The notes beneath the pieces were generated by a model, which saw only the letters and a program-made list of their open reading frames with translations, searched no databases and was not told where the DNA came from. A program made the position numbers and the translations under genes. A DNA stretch of 64,000 nt from positions 2,046,001 to 2,110,000 of the forward strand of contig CP138906.1 of NCBI GenBank assembly GCA_033977085.1. The letters run 5' to 3'. Below are positions 1-13,140 of the stretch, one piece after another. Source of the stretch: Apirhabdus apintestini (GTDB lineage: Bacteria; Pseudomonadota; Gammaproteobacteria; Enterobacterales; Enterobacteriaceae). The number at the start of each line of letters is the position of its first letter. The stretch's first letter is position 1.

Positions 1-981
<981 letters not shown>

Positions 982-985
<4 letters not shown>

Positions 986-1763
986 TGGTCGAACTACAAC
1001 ATCAACGGCTGATGGTGCTTGCTGAACAGCCCAGCTGGACAGCCTTATCGGCGCGGCGCCGGCACTGTCGCAACAGGCAGTGGATCAGGAATGGAGCTAT
1101 ATGGACTTCCTGGAGCACCTGCTACATGAGGAGAAACTGGCCCGGCATCAGCGTAAACAGGCGATGTACACGCGGATGGCAGCCTTCCCGGCGGTGAAGA
1201 CGTTCGAGGAATACGACTTCACCTTCGCCACCGGCGCACCTCAGAAGCAAATCCAGTCGCTGCGTTCCCTGAGCTTCATCGAACGTAACGAAAACATCGT
1301 GTTGCTGGGCCCCTCGGGCGTGGGGAAAACACATCTGGCGATAGCCATGGGCTACGAGGCAGTACGGGCGGGCATCAAGGTTCGCTTCACAACAGCAGCG
1401 GACCTGCTGTTACAGCTGTCGACTTCCCAGCGTCAGGGGCGTTACAAAACGACACTCAATCGCGGTGTCATGGCCCCCAAACTGCTCATCATCGACGAAA
1501 TAGGCTATCTGCCGTTCAGCCAGGAAGAGGCAAAGCTGTTCTTCCAGGTCATTGCCAAACGTTACGAAAAGAGCGCGATGATCCTGACCTCTAACCTGCC
1601 GTTCGGGCAGTGGGACCAGACGTTCGCGGGTGATGCAGCCCTGACATCGGCAATGCTGGACCGGATCTTACATCACTCACACGTAGTCCAGATAAAAGGA
1701 GAGAGCTATCGACTGAAGCAGAAACGAAAGGCCGGGGTTATAGCGGAAGCTAATCCTGAGTAA
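982..1763 (+). pseudogene. istB: IS21 helper ATPase IstB, copy 1 (frameshifted near start)
   Basis: AAA+ ATPase that assists IstA in target selection. Walker A GPSGVGKTHLA and Walker B LLIIDEIGYLPF are present. The native start at 982 overlaps the istA stop (ATGA). Near position 1030 this copy reads CAGCCCAGC where the intact copy reads CAGCTCCAGC, so the first ~33 codons are out of frame. From an internal ATG at 1080 the remaining 227 residues are open to the stop at 1763, so a shortened protein with an intact ATPase core could still be made. Confidence 0.85.
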
Positions 1764-1831
1764 GCAAGGTGGATCAATATTAGACCGTTGGTGGTGACGG
1801 TAAGTGGATCACTTTTTACCCGTTGTTGACA

Positions 1832-2173
1832 CTGCAGGCTGTTTGCATAGGCATATACGCTTTGCTGCGCAGGGCAACTCTCCTGCGGCACTAACTTCTG
1901 CTGTGCCAGCCATTCGCGTAAATAGCGCCCCATATACACTTCCAGTACGCCGCCCTTGGTGGTTAGCTCGCCTCCGGGCACTTCCCATGCAGGCCACTTA
2001 CGCGGGGTTGCCTGCTCCAGTACGCTGCCGTTGGTTGCCAGCGGCGCACGTAAATTGTGCCGGCTCATTAAAAGCACCTGCTGTAATTGATAGCCTTCCG
2101 GTACATCGTCTGCGGCGCTGGCCGCCACGGGAAGCATCGCACTCAGCAATATAGCCAGTAATGTCTGTTTCAT
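1832..2173 (-). pseudogene. agp: glucose-1-phosphatase, 5' fragment cut by IS copy 1
   Basis: N-terminal ~114 residues of Agp, a periplasmic histidine acid phosphatase acting on glucose-1-phosphate. The start at 2173 has AAAAGGAAAA just upstream and a signal peptide (MKQTLLAILLSAMLPVAASA). The catalytic signature of the family is seen as LMSRHNLRAPL, followed by GGELTTKGGVLEVYMG. The E. coli enzyme is about 413 residues; here the gene stops at the IS junction after YAYANSLQ. The 3' part would lie beyond the left edge of the IS, outside the window. Without it the enzyme is inactive. Confidence 0.93.
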
Positions 2174-2194
2174 CCGTTTTCCTTTTACTCGCAC

Positions 2195-2534
2195 TGTAGT
2201 GGGCCAAGAGTGTGGCAGAAAATAGCACCGCCGCCTCTGTGCGGGCTCGCAAATTTAGCACTCGGTGGACGATAGAGCCCCAACGAGACCATCGCTCTGC
2301 GATTTTCTGTGCGCTTGCGGCTGATAGTAAGGATTTGTCGCTAAACCAGCCGGCCCGGTTTTAGGCTCGGCTCGGCCGCGGGCCGCACGCAGCGCCTGAG
2401 TCTGCGGCGCAATCGCAGCCGTAATTTCCGATAAAAAGCGTTTATTATTGGATGACGCAAAGAGGCGCCAGTGGAGAGAATAAGTACAGAAGAGGAGATG
2501 ATGCGGGCCGCAAAAGCGGCCCGTAAAGTTAACG
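2195..2534. other. agp-ybdG intergenic region with one strong hairpin
   Basis: No gene recognised. It holds the agp leader and, at 2505-2522, an inverted repeat (GGGCCGC-AAAA-GCGGCCC) 13 bp past the restored end of the ybdG-type gene, which could act as its terminator although no long T-run follows on the minus strand. Confidence 0.5.
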
Positions 2535-3788
2535 TTAATTTACCTGCTGCGGGCGCATTAACTCGCCGATAGCACGAACATCATTGCTGCCAGGGTCTGA
2601 TGTACACGCAGCCCGAACTCACTCACAATGGCAAACACGTGATCGAAGATATCCGACTGAATCGCCTCGTATTCAAGCCACGCTACAGTATTGGTAAATG
2701 CATAGACCTCTAGCGGAACGCCGTCTGCTACCGGTGCCATTTGGCGCACCATCAGCGTCATATCTTTGCGAATGCTCGGGTTTTCGGTCAGATAGCGCGT
2801 CAGATAAGCGCGGAACGTACCCAGATTGGTCATTCGGCGAGCGTCGAGAGAAGAACCGTTTTCACCGGTATTTTCGCTGTTCCATGTCTGTAGCTCCTCG
2901 CCCTTTTCTTCCAGATAAGGCTTGAGCAGATTACTTTTTCCAGGCGCGCCTTATCTTCTTCTGACAGAAAATGCACGCTGCTGGTATCAATATTGATACT
3001 GCGCTTAATACGGCGCCCGCCGGACTCCGACATCCCGCTCCAGTTAATGAACGCGTCGGACACCAGCGCATAAGTCGGGATAGTGGTAATCGTATTATCC
3101 CAGTTTTGCACTTTTACCGTCGTCAGGCCGATATCAATAACGCTACCGTCTGCGCCGTATTTTGAGATCTCCAGCCAGTCACCCATCTTCAGCATGTTGT
3201 TCGCTGAAAGCTGGATACCGGCCACCAGCCCCATAATGGGATCTTTAAATACTAACATCAGTACCGCGGCCATTGCGCCCAGGCCGCTAATCAAAATGGC
3301 CGGCGATTTACCAATCAGCAGCGATACCATCAGGATGCCGACAATGACGGCGGCGAGCAGTTTAACCCCTGAAGGATCCCTCTCAGCGGTTAACGCGATA
3401 TCGCGGAAGTTCTGCGGGACAGGTCGAGCACCACGTCCAGCAGCGAGAAAAACGATAGCAGCGCATACAGCATTATCCATAAGTGCGCACACAGCGAGAG
3501 AATATCTCCGGCCTCAGTATGTCGTAACCAATTTGCAGACTGAATGCTGACAATAATTCCCTGTAGGGTAAATGCCAGGCGATGAAATAATTTGTTTTGC
3601 GTAATTATCTTAAGCCAGATTTTAGAGCTGGCATGCGCTCGCCGCTCAAAAATACGCAGCACGATGCTATGCAAAATAATGTGCACAACAATAGCAGTTA
3701 CTAAAATAATCCCCAGAACAAGGATTAACGACGTGGTGTGATTTAATTCAATGCCATATTTCCTTAAAAAGGATATAATTTCCTGCAT
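2535..3788 (-). pseudogene. ybdG: YbdG-family miniconductance mechanosensitive channel, frameshifted
   Basis: MscS-superfamily inner-membrane channel resembling E. coli YbdG (415 aa), which gates under osmotic downshock. The start at 3788 follows AAGGAG at good spacing. Several N-terminal membrane segments are seen, then the pore/beta-domain signature (ILISGLGAMAAVLMLVFKDP, AGIQLSANNMLKMGDWLE, KVQNWDNTITTIPTYALV) and the C-terminal part (RKDMTLMVRQMAP, WLEYEAIQSDIFDHVFAIV). The frame is broken near 3415, near 2935 and near 2590; the last is a CCCC run read as CCC, and restoring it carries the protein to a TAA at 2535. E. coli ybdG is not next to agp or ygbA, so the position is unusual. Confidence 0.85.
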
Positions 3789-4040
3789 AATAACTCCTTA
3801 TTATTCCTGCGCATTTATCATGCCGGGACTAACGCAGGGTTGCAAATTTTTTTACCACTCGCCACGCCAAGCAGCAGCAGAAAACCACTAAAAAAACCAA
3901 AAAAGCAGTTAAATATTCGATTTTGTAACAATTCACAGCTTTTGTCATTACGATAAATATTCCCTGCCAACAATGAGATAGCGGTAAATAATCTTCAACC
4001 CTGTTTGTAGACGCAGAATATTTGGACAGCGCTTCTCCCG

Positions 4041-4069
4041 TTGTCCAAATTTCGGTTTTATCTTATAAT
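4041..4069 (+). promoter_or_regulatory. sigma-70 promoter of ygbA
   Basis: TTGTCC at 4041-4046, a 17-bp spacer and a perfect TATAAT at 4064-4069. It lies 36 bp before the ygbA ATG and is the only strong promoter match in the gap. Confidence 0.75.
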
Positions 4070-4076
4070 GAGTATA

Positions 4077-4101
4077 CAAAATGCACTTTTAAAATGAGTT
4101 A
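4077..4101 (+). promoter_or_regulatory. possible NsrR operator of ygbA
   Basis: ACAAAATGCACTTTTAAAAT matches the left arm of the NsrR consensus (AAGATGCATTT-type) well and the right arm poorly. It lies between the -10 and the ATG, where a repressor would block initiation. ygbA is a known NsrR target in E. coli, which is the main reason to take the weak right arm seriously. Confidence 0.45.
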
Positions 4102-4104
4102 ATT

Positions 4105-4458
4105 ATGGCTGGCAAGCGCAGACTTAGAGAGCAAAAAACCATCCATCATATGATAGCGCTGTTTGCAAAATACTCTCCCGCAGCGAAAGAAGACGCCGCA
4201 CATTACGAAACTTTGTATGGCTATGCGGTTAACCGCCTCGATCGCTGCGCGTTTGGTGAAGAAAAACCGGCCTGTAAGCAGTGCCCGATTCACTGCTATC
4301 AGCCCGCCCGGCGTGAAGAAATGAAAGTGATTATGCGCTGGGCAGGGCCGCGTATGCTTTGGCGGCATCCTATTCTGACGCTGCAGCATTTGATTGACGA
4401 TCGCCGCCCCGTGCCACCGCTCCCGGAAAAATACCGCAAAAAACGCGCGTCCGAATAA
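4105..4458 (+). CDS. ygbA: YgbA family protein (nitric-oxide-stress induced)
   Basis: Intact 117-residue protein, the same length as E. coli YgbA, a small cytoplasmic protein of unknown biochemical role whose gene is induced by nitric oxide through NsrR. The cysteine cluster CKQCPIHCYQP in the middle is the family hallmark and could bind a metal or Fe-S cluster; the rest is basic. A strong promoter and an NsrR-like site sit directly upstream. In E. coli ygbA lies near mutS, so its position beside a ybdG-type gene and a T6SS locus is a local rearrangement. No downstream partner; 590 bp of non-coding DNA follow. Confidence 0.88.
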   Translation: MAGKRRLREQKTIHHMIALFAKYSPAAKEDAAHYETLYGYAVNRLDRCAFGEEKPACKQCPIHCYQPARREEMKVIMRWAGPRMLWRHPILTLQHLIDDRRPVPPLPEKYRKKRASE

Positions 4459-5049
4459 TCACAAATTACCGTAAATTACGGCACATCAGCTCTATAATCA
4501 TTTGATCTTCGGCGGGAATGCCCGCTGCAGATAGCACCGAACAGGCTACAATAAAATAGGATCTATCCCAACGCCAGACTGCCGTTTAGCCGAGTTAGCA
4601 GCGCTATGGCGGCTATTAATTAAACGTTAATGAATAACAGTGGCGCATATCTGGTTATTATTAAATGAATTTTCTATATCCCCTAATTTGTTAAAAATAA
4701 ATTAATACTGCAGAATACATTTTATTACGCGCTTGCATCTCTGTAGAAAATAGCGGGCGAAGATAAATGCTATATCAGACCGTCGGCAATAAAGTGCGGA
4801 GTTATTACCCGGCATCACTTGTCGCTAAAATAAACCAAGCTATCTGATATAAAGCTATAATACTCACCGGCGAAGTATTTTACTCGCTAATTCCTGGCTA
4901 ATCGGCAAATACCTTTGGGCAAGCGATTTTTATTAAATAACGCGCGAAGGAAGAAGTTAACGCTTTAATAATTCTGTTAATGCAGCCTATTACCTGTTAC
5001 GCCAGAAACTACGCTAATATTGCTCCCGTTTCGCGCCCTGCTCCCGCCG
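4459..5049. other. non-coding, AT-rich gap before IS copy 2
   Basis: No gene, RNA or convincing site seen on either strand. Its last five bases (CGCCG, 5045-5049) are the target duplication of IS copy 2. Confidence 0.5.
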
Positions 5050-5117
5050 TGTCAACAACGGGTAAAAAGTGATCCACTTACCGTCACCACCAACGGTCTA
5101 ATATTGATCCACCTTGC

Positions 5118-5896
5118 TTACTCAGGATTAGCTTCCGCTATAACCCCGGCCTTTCGTTTCTGCTTCAGTCGATAGCTCTCTCCTTTTATCTGGACTACGT
5201 GTGAGTGATGTAAGATCCGGTCCAGCATTGCCGATGTCAGGGCTGCATCACCCGCGAACGTCTGGTCCCACTGCCCGAACGGCAGGTTAGAGGTCAGGAT
5301 CATCGCGCTCTTTTCGTAACGTTTGGCAATGACCTGGAAGAACAGCTTTGCCTCTTCCTGGCTGAACGGCAGATAGCCTATTTCGTCGATGATGAGCAGT
5401 TTGGGGGCCATGACACCGCGATTGAGTGTCGTTTTGTAACGCCCCTGACGCTGGGAAGTCGACAAGCTGTAACAGCAGGTCCGCTGCTGTTGTGAAGCGA
5501 ACCTTGATGCCCGCCCGTACTGCCTCGTAGCCCATGGCTATCGCCAGATGTGTTTTCCCCACGCCCGAGGGGCCCAGCAACACGATGTTTTCGTTACGTT
5601 CGATGAAGCTCAGGGAACGCAGCGACTGGATTTGCTTCTGAGGTGCGCCGGTGGCGAAGGTGAAGTCGTATTCCTCGAACGTCTTCACCGCCGGGAAGGC
5701 TGCCATCCGCGTGTACATCGCCTGTTTACGCTGATGCCGGGCCAGTTTCTCCTCATGTAGCAGGTGCTCCAGGAAGTCCATATAGCTCCATTCCTGATCC
5801 ACTGCCTGTTGCGACAGTGCCGGCGCCGCGCCGATAAGGCTGTCCAGCTGGGCTGTTCAGCAAGCACCATCAGCCGTTGATGTTGTAGTTCGACCA

Positions 5897-5900
<4 letters not shown>
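5118..5900 (-). pseudogene. istB: IS21 helper ATPase IstB, copy 2 (two frameshifts)
   Basis: Same protein as the intact IstB at 38975-39757. It carries the early CAGCCCAGC variant (codons ~9-10) and a one-base insertion after LLLQL (CAGCTTGTCGAC instead of CAGCTGTCGAC), so the Walker motifs are split from the C-terminal part. Confidence 0.88.
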
Positions 5901-6919
<1,019 letters not shown>

Positions 6920-7005
6920 AAGCTCCCCTGTATTCAGAGGAGCAGATTAACCCCTGGATCAGTTTTCAACCGCTGGGGTGGATCAGTTTTGCACCGTTGG
7001 TAACA

Positions 7006-7416
7006 CGCCGTACGGTGACTATTCAGCGGTTCTTGCTATTTCGCCGCATCTGTTCCCGGTTAACGCTTATGTGTGAGGATCTTCATTTTCTGAATAACAC
7101 TTCTTTATGCGCTATAAATCTACTGCCTGCGGGATATCCCGCTTCACAGACGCCCCCGCCGACAATATCTATTTGCGCGCGGGTTTCTGAATGAGGCGCC
7201 ATTACATTAGGTGGCAATTCAGAAAACAATCTCTCTAAAAACTCGCATCCCGTTCCACAAAGGTACAGTCTGTACGGTTTAGCAGGATGAAAGCGATATC
7301 TCTCACGGCCAGGAAATCATTATCCGTTATCCGTAAATCAAAAATTCGTATAGGCGCTCTCAGGCTGAGAGCTTTACTACCGACCTTGTTCGGCTAAGAG
7401 TTTTCCAATAGCCAAA
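7006..7416. other. non-coding stretch downstream of the T6SS locus
   Basis: Between IS copy 2 and the vasL terminator I see no gene or recognisable site on either strand. Confidence 0.45.
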
Positions 7417-7444
7417 AGAGGAGCGGCGTTACCGCCGCTCCTCT
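7414..7444 (-). terminator. Rho-independent terminator of the vasL end of the T6SS locus
   Basis: Perfect 12-bp stem AGAGGAGCGGCG / CGCCGCTCCTCT with a 4-base loop, followed on the minus strand by TTTT. It lies 5 bp past the vasL stop. Confidence 0.85.
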
Positions 7445-7448
7445 GTCT

Positions 7449-8908
7449 TCAGTAAATCCAGAATGCGTATTTATTGGCTATTGGCTTTGTAGCCCACTGC
7501 GCGGGTATGTACGGGCGTGCGCCCCTTAATTTTTCCTGTGCCAGGCGTGCCGCAAGCGCATTAAGCCGGGTTTCAATCTGTTTTATCCTTAATGCGGTGG
7601 GCACTGCGTTATCCGCGCTAATAAGGAGCCGTAGCTGCTCTTCGACCGGAATATTATGACCAAAATCAGAACGCATATCGTACACAATGGATTTGAGTTC
7701 GCTGACCGTCAGATATTTCCCGCGCCGTTCGTCCAGCCCGTTTAATTTGTCCGATAGCGACTGGATCTGCTCCATTCCATTATGCCAGCCGTTGAGTTCA
7801 TCCTGCGTCATCTCCGACAGCTCGGTTGCCTGCTGCCAGCGCGCGGGTAACGCGGCGGCGCGAACATTTTCCGGCCATAGCTGTTGAGCCTGCCTGATTA
7901 AACGTCGGGCATAATCATAGCGCCAGTCGGGTGACAGCGTTGCCAGCCAGTCAAGCTGCGCGGCAGTAGAGGCAATCCAGGCATCCGCCTGGCGCGAGAC
8001 GGTGCCTGAAGCACGCAGGGTCGCCAGTTGACGTGGGGAAAGCGGGCCGGGCAGCGGCCTTACTGAAGCCGCCAGCGCGCTGGTATCCGCAGGCTGACGA
8101 TGAAAATAGTGCCAGCCCCACAGCATACCCCCGCCTGCCAGCAGCGTTAAAAAACGCCGGTTAAGAACGGCTTTAAGAATAGAGATTTCGGCGGTGCGGG
8201 CGGCGCAGCCGACTCGCGCTGGATAACATAAACCCGTGGCTCCGCTCCCCTCCTTCACCGACAGAATGCGGCCGGGCGCTTACGACTGGCTCAGGCTGCT
8301 GAGCAGCTGGCGTATCCTGGCCAGACGGCGAAGCGACTACCGCTTCCGGTGGCAGCACTACCGCCGCACCGTGCGTTTCCATCAAAGGCAGATTTTCAAG
8401 GCGCGTGATGGCAAGCTGTATTTGGCGGAACAAACCTTCACACTGTACCGCCTGCTTCGAGCTCAAGCCGGGATAAGGTATCAATAAATGCCGACAGCGT
8501 TTTTTCCGCCTGATAGAGCGCGGATAAATCGTCACGCTGCGTCAGGGATAGCGTTCGGAAAACTTTTTGCAGGCGCTGAAATAAACCACTCAATATTTCC
8601 ACGCGTGAATGCGTGCTGGAGGGCCAAAGCGTCGACCATTGATAGGTTGCCAGCGCTTCGACAATCGCCAGCCCTTCATTCATCCCCTTAAGCCCTGCGG
8701 TATGGGCACGCGCCAGGGTATACCATCCGGCAGTTTGCAACTCCATACCATTTTGTTCAAACAGCGCCATACAGCGAGTTTCAACATTCAACCAATCAAC
8801 ATCCGGGCGCGCAGGATGCGTTAATTTGCTTAGCTCATCGCGCAGTGCCGCATAATCCGGCAGCGTTCGAGGGTCACCGCCGGCGCTAATAGTTAGCGTA
8901 TTTTTCAT
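7449..8908 (-). pseudogene. vasL: VasL-like T6SS protein (ImpA N-terminal domain), frameshifted
   Basis: Last gene of the T6SS locus, about 485 codons, matching the size of VasL-type TssA relatives. The N-terminal part (MKNTLTISAGGDPRTLPDYAA, then a helical ImpA_N-like domain with YTLARAHTAGLKGMNEGLAIV) is followed by one hydrophobic segment near codon 240 (RFLTLLAGGGMLWGWHYFHR) and a helical C-terminal domain. The frame breaks near 8470 and again near 8200. VasL homologues help control sheath assembly, but its exact role here is inferred from the family. A strong terminator follows. Confidence 0.75.
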
Positions 8909-9410
8909 GCATGGGTTCCAGAGTCACAATAAAACATAACACGGTAGTCAACATTCCCGCCGCCGGTTACTCAACCGCAGCAACGGACTTGTGGAATATA
9001 ACGTTTCTTTTGTCATCATAGCAGCATTCATACCCGCTCCACGTGACTAACTCTTCCTTAATAAACAAATAAGTAGGCTAATTTGTCGCCGATTTATGCA
9101 CGCCAGAATGCCCCGCTATTTCTGCCGCCAGCCCCAGCGTGAAAGCATGCTTTGCGCATTAGCGGTCATTTGATACTTATTCCCGGCATTTCGTCATACA
9201 CACTGCGGCAGCGGTGAGTCAGCAACAAAGACAACAACAGCATGAGCGTGACGGCAGTTTCTGTCACCGGAAAGGCCAGCTAACTGAAACGGCTAACAGC
9301 GTTCTGCCAGCGTTTTTATGCACTGCCGCTGTCAGGCACCTGTCAGCCGCTAAACCGACTTATCGAAACCGCTTTCGTTTATTGTTCAGTATTATGTCAG
9401 TCAACACGTA
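8909..9410. other. gap between tssE and vasL
   Basis: About 500 bp with no gene I recognise. On the minus strand one frame shows a short hydrophobic stretch followed by stops, possibly scraps of a lost gene, but nothing assignable. Confidence 0.4.
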
Positions 9411-9854
9411 TTAATATGCCGCCCTGCGTTCAATAAACTGCTGCTGTTTTAGGTGGCGAATTAATACCCGGCCTTCCGGCATGAACGCGGTGCCATAGCG
9501 CACCAGCCCTACATCTTTTAGCTCTGCATCAATGGCGTAGCGCAGTTCACCCGGCATGGTTTGCTCCAGCAACACAACGTCAATGCGGCGCAGACGCGGC
9601 TCATACTTTAATAAAACCTCTGACAGGGTGCGCAGTAATAAATGCGCGGTGCCCGGCATCCCCTGCAGGATGCGCGTCATATCAGGTAGCCCGTAATCCG
9701 GTAGGTGCGCCAACGATCCCGCTCGGGTGTTTAAAATACGCTGCATATTATCCAGTACGGATAATATCACCTGATTCTCTTCACTAACCTGATTGATTTC
9801 CAGCCCACCGGCAAAATGACCCGTGAGCATTTCATATAGCGAGGGTTGTGACAT
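9411..9854 (-). CDS. tssE: T6SS baseplate subunit TssE
   Basis: Intact 147-residue protein of the gp25-like family, a wedge component of the T6SS baseplate that links TssF/TssG to the sheath. The middle carries the family pattern LAHLPDYGLPDMTRILQ followed by EPRLRRIDVVLLEQ, where the EPR motif is the conserved gp25 signature. Length is normal for TssE. The start follows AGAGGCTG. Its baseplate partners tssF and tssG are remnants here and tssK is nearly gone, so the protein has no complex to join. Confidence 0.9.
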   Translation of the reverse strand: MSQPSLYEMLTGHFAGGLEINQVSEENQVILSVLDNMQRILNTRAGSLAHLPDYGLPDMTRILQGMPGTAHLLLRTLSEVLLKYEPRLRRIDVVLLEQTMPGELRYAIDAELKDVGLVRYGTAFMPEGRVLIRHLKQQQFIERRAAY

Positions 9855-10233
9855 ACCTGTGCAGCCTCTTATTTACGCAGCTCCGGTGAGAGCCGCTCAC
9901 TCAGTGTTTAATAATACGCATCGTTATGTTGAGAGATGCCCGGTAAAAACACGTATCTATATTGTCATTTTATCGACTGCGCCAGCGCGCACTGGTAAAA
10001 AGCGCAATAAATGGACACATTGCTACTTTTTTACACGCGGTAGCCGCGTTTTCCGCGCCGTATATTCCGACGAGGGAGTGAAACTTCACGCTTCGCAGCG
10101 CCGCAATTTCGTGGCCTGCGGTGGCCTGACTTGTCGCACTGGCCGGGCATTCTTCACAATGGCCTTCAATGACGCGAATCACCGGCAGCGCAGCGGAACT
10201 AATCCCGACCTGCCGCAGTGTGTCAGGCGGCAA
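9855..10233 (-). other. unassigned stretch between tssA and tssE
   Basis: One minus-strand frame is open from 10233 to 9970 for 87 codons beginning PPDTLRQVGISSAALPVIRV, immediately after the tssA stop. I do not recognise the product, and it has no convincing start or ribosome site. It may be a decayed accessory gene of the locus or chance. Confidence 0.35.
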
Positions 10234-11832
10234 TTAGCCACACAGTACCGCAGCGCGGGCCGGATCGAGACGGATTAACCCTGCAAGTAGCGCCTCCATT
10301 TGCGGCTGTAAGCGCTGCTTATCGCTTTCACTGCGCCCTGCCTTGATGCGAATTAGCCGCAGGGCTCTGGCTTTCACCTCAAACAGTAAATCCGGCTCCC
10401 ACTGTGTCAGGCTCATTTCCACACCGGCACCGTCCAGCTCGGCCAGTAAATGCATGGCCAAATCGTGTTTACCATATTGCTCGGCAATTCTCGCCATCAG
10501 CAGCCGCAGCAGCCAGCGATTGCGCGGAGTTTCCGCACCCTGTCGCGTTTGTAGCCATCCCAGAGCGGCATCTACTCCCTCTTTATCCGCCAGCGTCAGC
10601 GCTTCCGGTTCCAGCAGCAGAATATCGTCCTGCGCCGCTATCGTCGGGGTTTCAGCCTCATTGCCCCAGCCTTCAGCGCTATCCAGTACGCGCTGATTGA
10701 TCCAATTAAGCGTCACTTCATCAGCAAACGCCGTGCCGTCGCTGTATGCCAGCCCTTCCAGCCCCTTCAGACGTGAAAGCAGCCCTTTTAAGTCATACAG
10801 AATAATATCGGCCCACAGTGCGTATGGCGCTCCGGCCTTCCCGAGCGCCTGATGGAGATACCACTGCAGGTCAAGCCACAGGTGATTGACGCCTTCCGCG
10901 AACATACGGTCAGCCTGCTCAATAAGCTCCAGCCAGCTTTGCTGGAGAAACAGAACGCTTAAGCTGAGCCCGATATTCTGGTTTCGGCGGCATCAGCCGC
11001 GTGCGACCGGCGGCATCCAGAGGCGGTAATTGATAAAGGGTATCCCAGCGCACGCTCTTCATTAGATGGTTCCCGGCAAGCCAACCCTCCTGCTGGTTAC
11101 GCAGATACCCCGCCAGCAAACGCGCCTGCTCCATCAGCTCACGTCCGGAACTGACGCTACCCGTACCGCTCACCGGAACCTCACGACTGAGCGCAGGCGG
11201 GTCTTCACTACGATTCGTTTGCGGCACGACCGCCTGTGGGCCACCCGACTGGGCCATGCGGTTTTCTAGCGCGCTGTACAGCGCGCCAAGAGCAGGCTGC
11301 TCGTTTTCCGGCCAGCTATCCGTTATCTGCGCCATGAGCGCAAGAGCGCCAACGATAAGCTCAAAATCATGCCGGGTAACTTCCGGCCAGCGGGTAAGCG
11401 TATCGAGCATGCGCCCGCTTGCCAGCCACTCCAGCGCGGCCTTGCGCGGGCGGGCGCGCTGTGGATGCAGCGTGGTTGGAAATGCGCTTAGTAGCGCGGC
11501 AATTAGGGTCAGGCCCTGAGCCAGGCCGGATTCCCCTTCCTGCTGCAAGCGCGACCAGCACCAGAATGCCGCCACGCGTAAATCTTTACTGCTATGAATC
11601 AACAGCTTTTCGCTTAACCCGGCCACGCTCTCTACGTCTACGCCGGACAGCTTATTAACTTCATCACGAATAGCCTGAAAATCGTCGTCATAGCTAATAT
11701 CCTCCCCTTCCGGCGCATCGTCGCGCACGGGAGCAAGCCATTTATCCCAAAGCGCCGCCTGCTGGCGGGCGTTGTCGAGAAGCATCTGCGGCTGTGCGCC
11801 GCAGGCAGAAAAAGCGCGCTGAGTGTAGACAT
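10234..11832 (-). pseudogene. tssA: T6SS cap/assembly protein TssA (VasJ type), frameshifted
   Basis: About 530 codons. The N-terminal ImpA_N domain (YDDDFQAIRDEVNKLSGVDVES, seen as two adjoining blocks) and a long helical C-terminal domain (FAEGVNHLWLDLQWYLHQAL, then RNRWLLRLLMARIAEQYG) identify TssA, which primes baseplate and tail polymerisation. The native start is ATG 11832 (MSTLSALF), but a five-T run near 11808 puts the next codons out of frame; six T would restore SACGAQPQ. A second break lies near 10960 (SVLQQSWLELI restored). Both are single-base changes. Confidence 0.82.
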
Positions 11833-12244
11833 AATTATCCTGTAAAACGGTCAGGTAACACCGCAATCTATCTCGCCTTCCCGGCGAGGTTGTGATAACG
11901 AACTGAATCTTTTGTTACTGTACTTACGCCTGGCGCCCCGTTGAGACACGCTTACCGGAGCCGATAAAAATGAAGCAGGTAATGGTATTACGCCATGCCC
12001 ATAACATCACAGCGGATAATCAAAAATCACACGTTTTGTTGGTTGCATGGCGGCTTGCTGGCTCGTTAATCTTAAAACCCACGCTTTGCCCGGCTATACG
12101 GTCAGCGTGCGAAGAACTACGATACTGGCACCGCAAGCGGGAATACATTGCCTGTATCCGGCTCGGTTGCGGGAAGACGGAGTGTTTTACCGGGCTGCTG
12201 ACTGCCAAACTTAAGACGATATCGCACCGTGACAGGTATGAGTA
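11833..12244. other. gap between tssJ and tssA
   Basis: Roughly 410 bp. The tssA leader occupies the left edge. Elsewhere short frames on both strands resemble nothing known; probably a deleted T6SS gene or spacer. Confidence 0.4.
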
Positions 12245-12779
12245 TCAATCTTCTTTTAATTTCTGCAGCGTTAGCCGGTTTTCACCCGCGTCGGTTACTC
12301 GCGCTTTATCCGGACCCAGATCGCCCCGCTCCAACACAATTCGCCAGGTAGTGTGCAACTGATCCGGTGACATAAATATTCCAGCAACCGCCGCATACCG
12401 CGCACTCTCTTCCAGCGGTATATTCATCGCTATCACAGCGCCTGGACGGGAAGGTGGATATCTTTTCCGCGACCAGAACGGTCTGGATCGCCCGGCAATC
12501 AGCCTTAAACAGTGGCGGGTAATCTGTACTATCAAAACCTTGCGGCCTTTAAGCTGATAAACCCTTATCACCGTAGACAGTGCTACGCCGCCCGCACTGT
12601 TTGTTATTCACGACCTTACGGGCATAAACATCGAGATATAGCATTTTTATCGATTTATAAGATTTGGTCACCGCAACATTACCGTCGAAGGTTTTTTGAG
12701 TTAGCCCACATGCGGCCAAAAGTATTTTAGCGCCCGACATCAGAATAAATATGGTTATTTTACCAGCGATAATTGCCAT
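12245..12779 (-). pseudogene. tssJ: T6SS outer-membrane lipoprotein TssJ, frameshifted
   Basis: About 178 codons. ATG 12779 overlaps the end of the tssG reading frame. The signal peptide ends in a lipobox (ILLAAC|G), as expected for TssJ, which anchors the TssL-TssM complex in the outer membrane. The C-terminus ESARYAAVAGIFMSPDQ...TWRIVLERGDLGPDK is the typical TssJ ending. The middle is broken by at least two or three frameshifts between 12640 and 12430. The family assignment rests on lipobox, C-terminal motif and position next to tssG. Confidence 0.78.
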
Positions 12780-13140
12780 CTTCGTCAATTCCTCTACGGT
12801 GAATATGCCCCTGAGCCCGCTCATAGCAACCCAGATTAATGGTTAATATTTTTGAGTGCACCGAAGTATTTATCGAATCCAGCGGTCGCATTACGGCCGT
12901 TCGATCCAGCTGCACTGCCCCTCTGCAAGGCTGGCTGCTCATGGTTGCGCCTGGAAGCAGGCGGTGCCCACACACAATTGCAGCCGGACAGCGAGACGAT
13001 AAGCCGAGGTATACATGTAGCAAGGCTAATAAATCCGGGTGAATCTCCCCGTGCGGTAACCAACCCTGCACTTCCTCCCGATTAGTAGTAGCCAGACGCA
13101 TCCGCACCAGCCTATTGACACTAGCGGCGTTATTGCCCAT
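12760..13140 (-). pseudogene. tssG: T6SS baseplate subunit TssG, C-terminal remnant
   Basis: Fragments such as GWLPHGEIHPDLLALLHVYLG, VRLQLCVG (other frame) and RTAVMRPL...ILTINLGCYERAQGH resemble the last third of TssG. The remaining N-terminal two thirds of the usual ~330 residues are missing; the fragment follows directly on TssF-like sequence, so one deletion probably removed the tssF 3' end and the tssG 5' part. The stop at 12760 overlaps tssJ, the usual arrangement. Confidence 0.6.
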
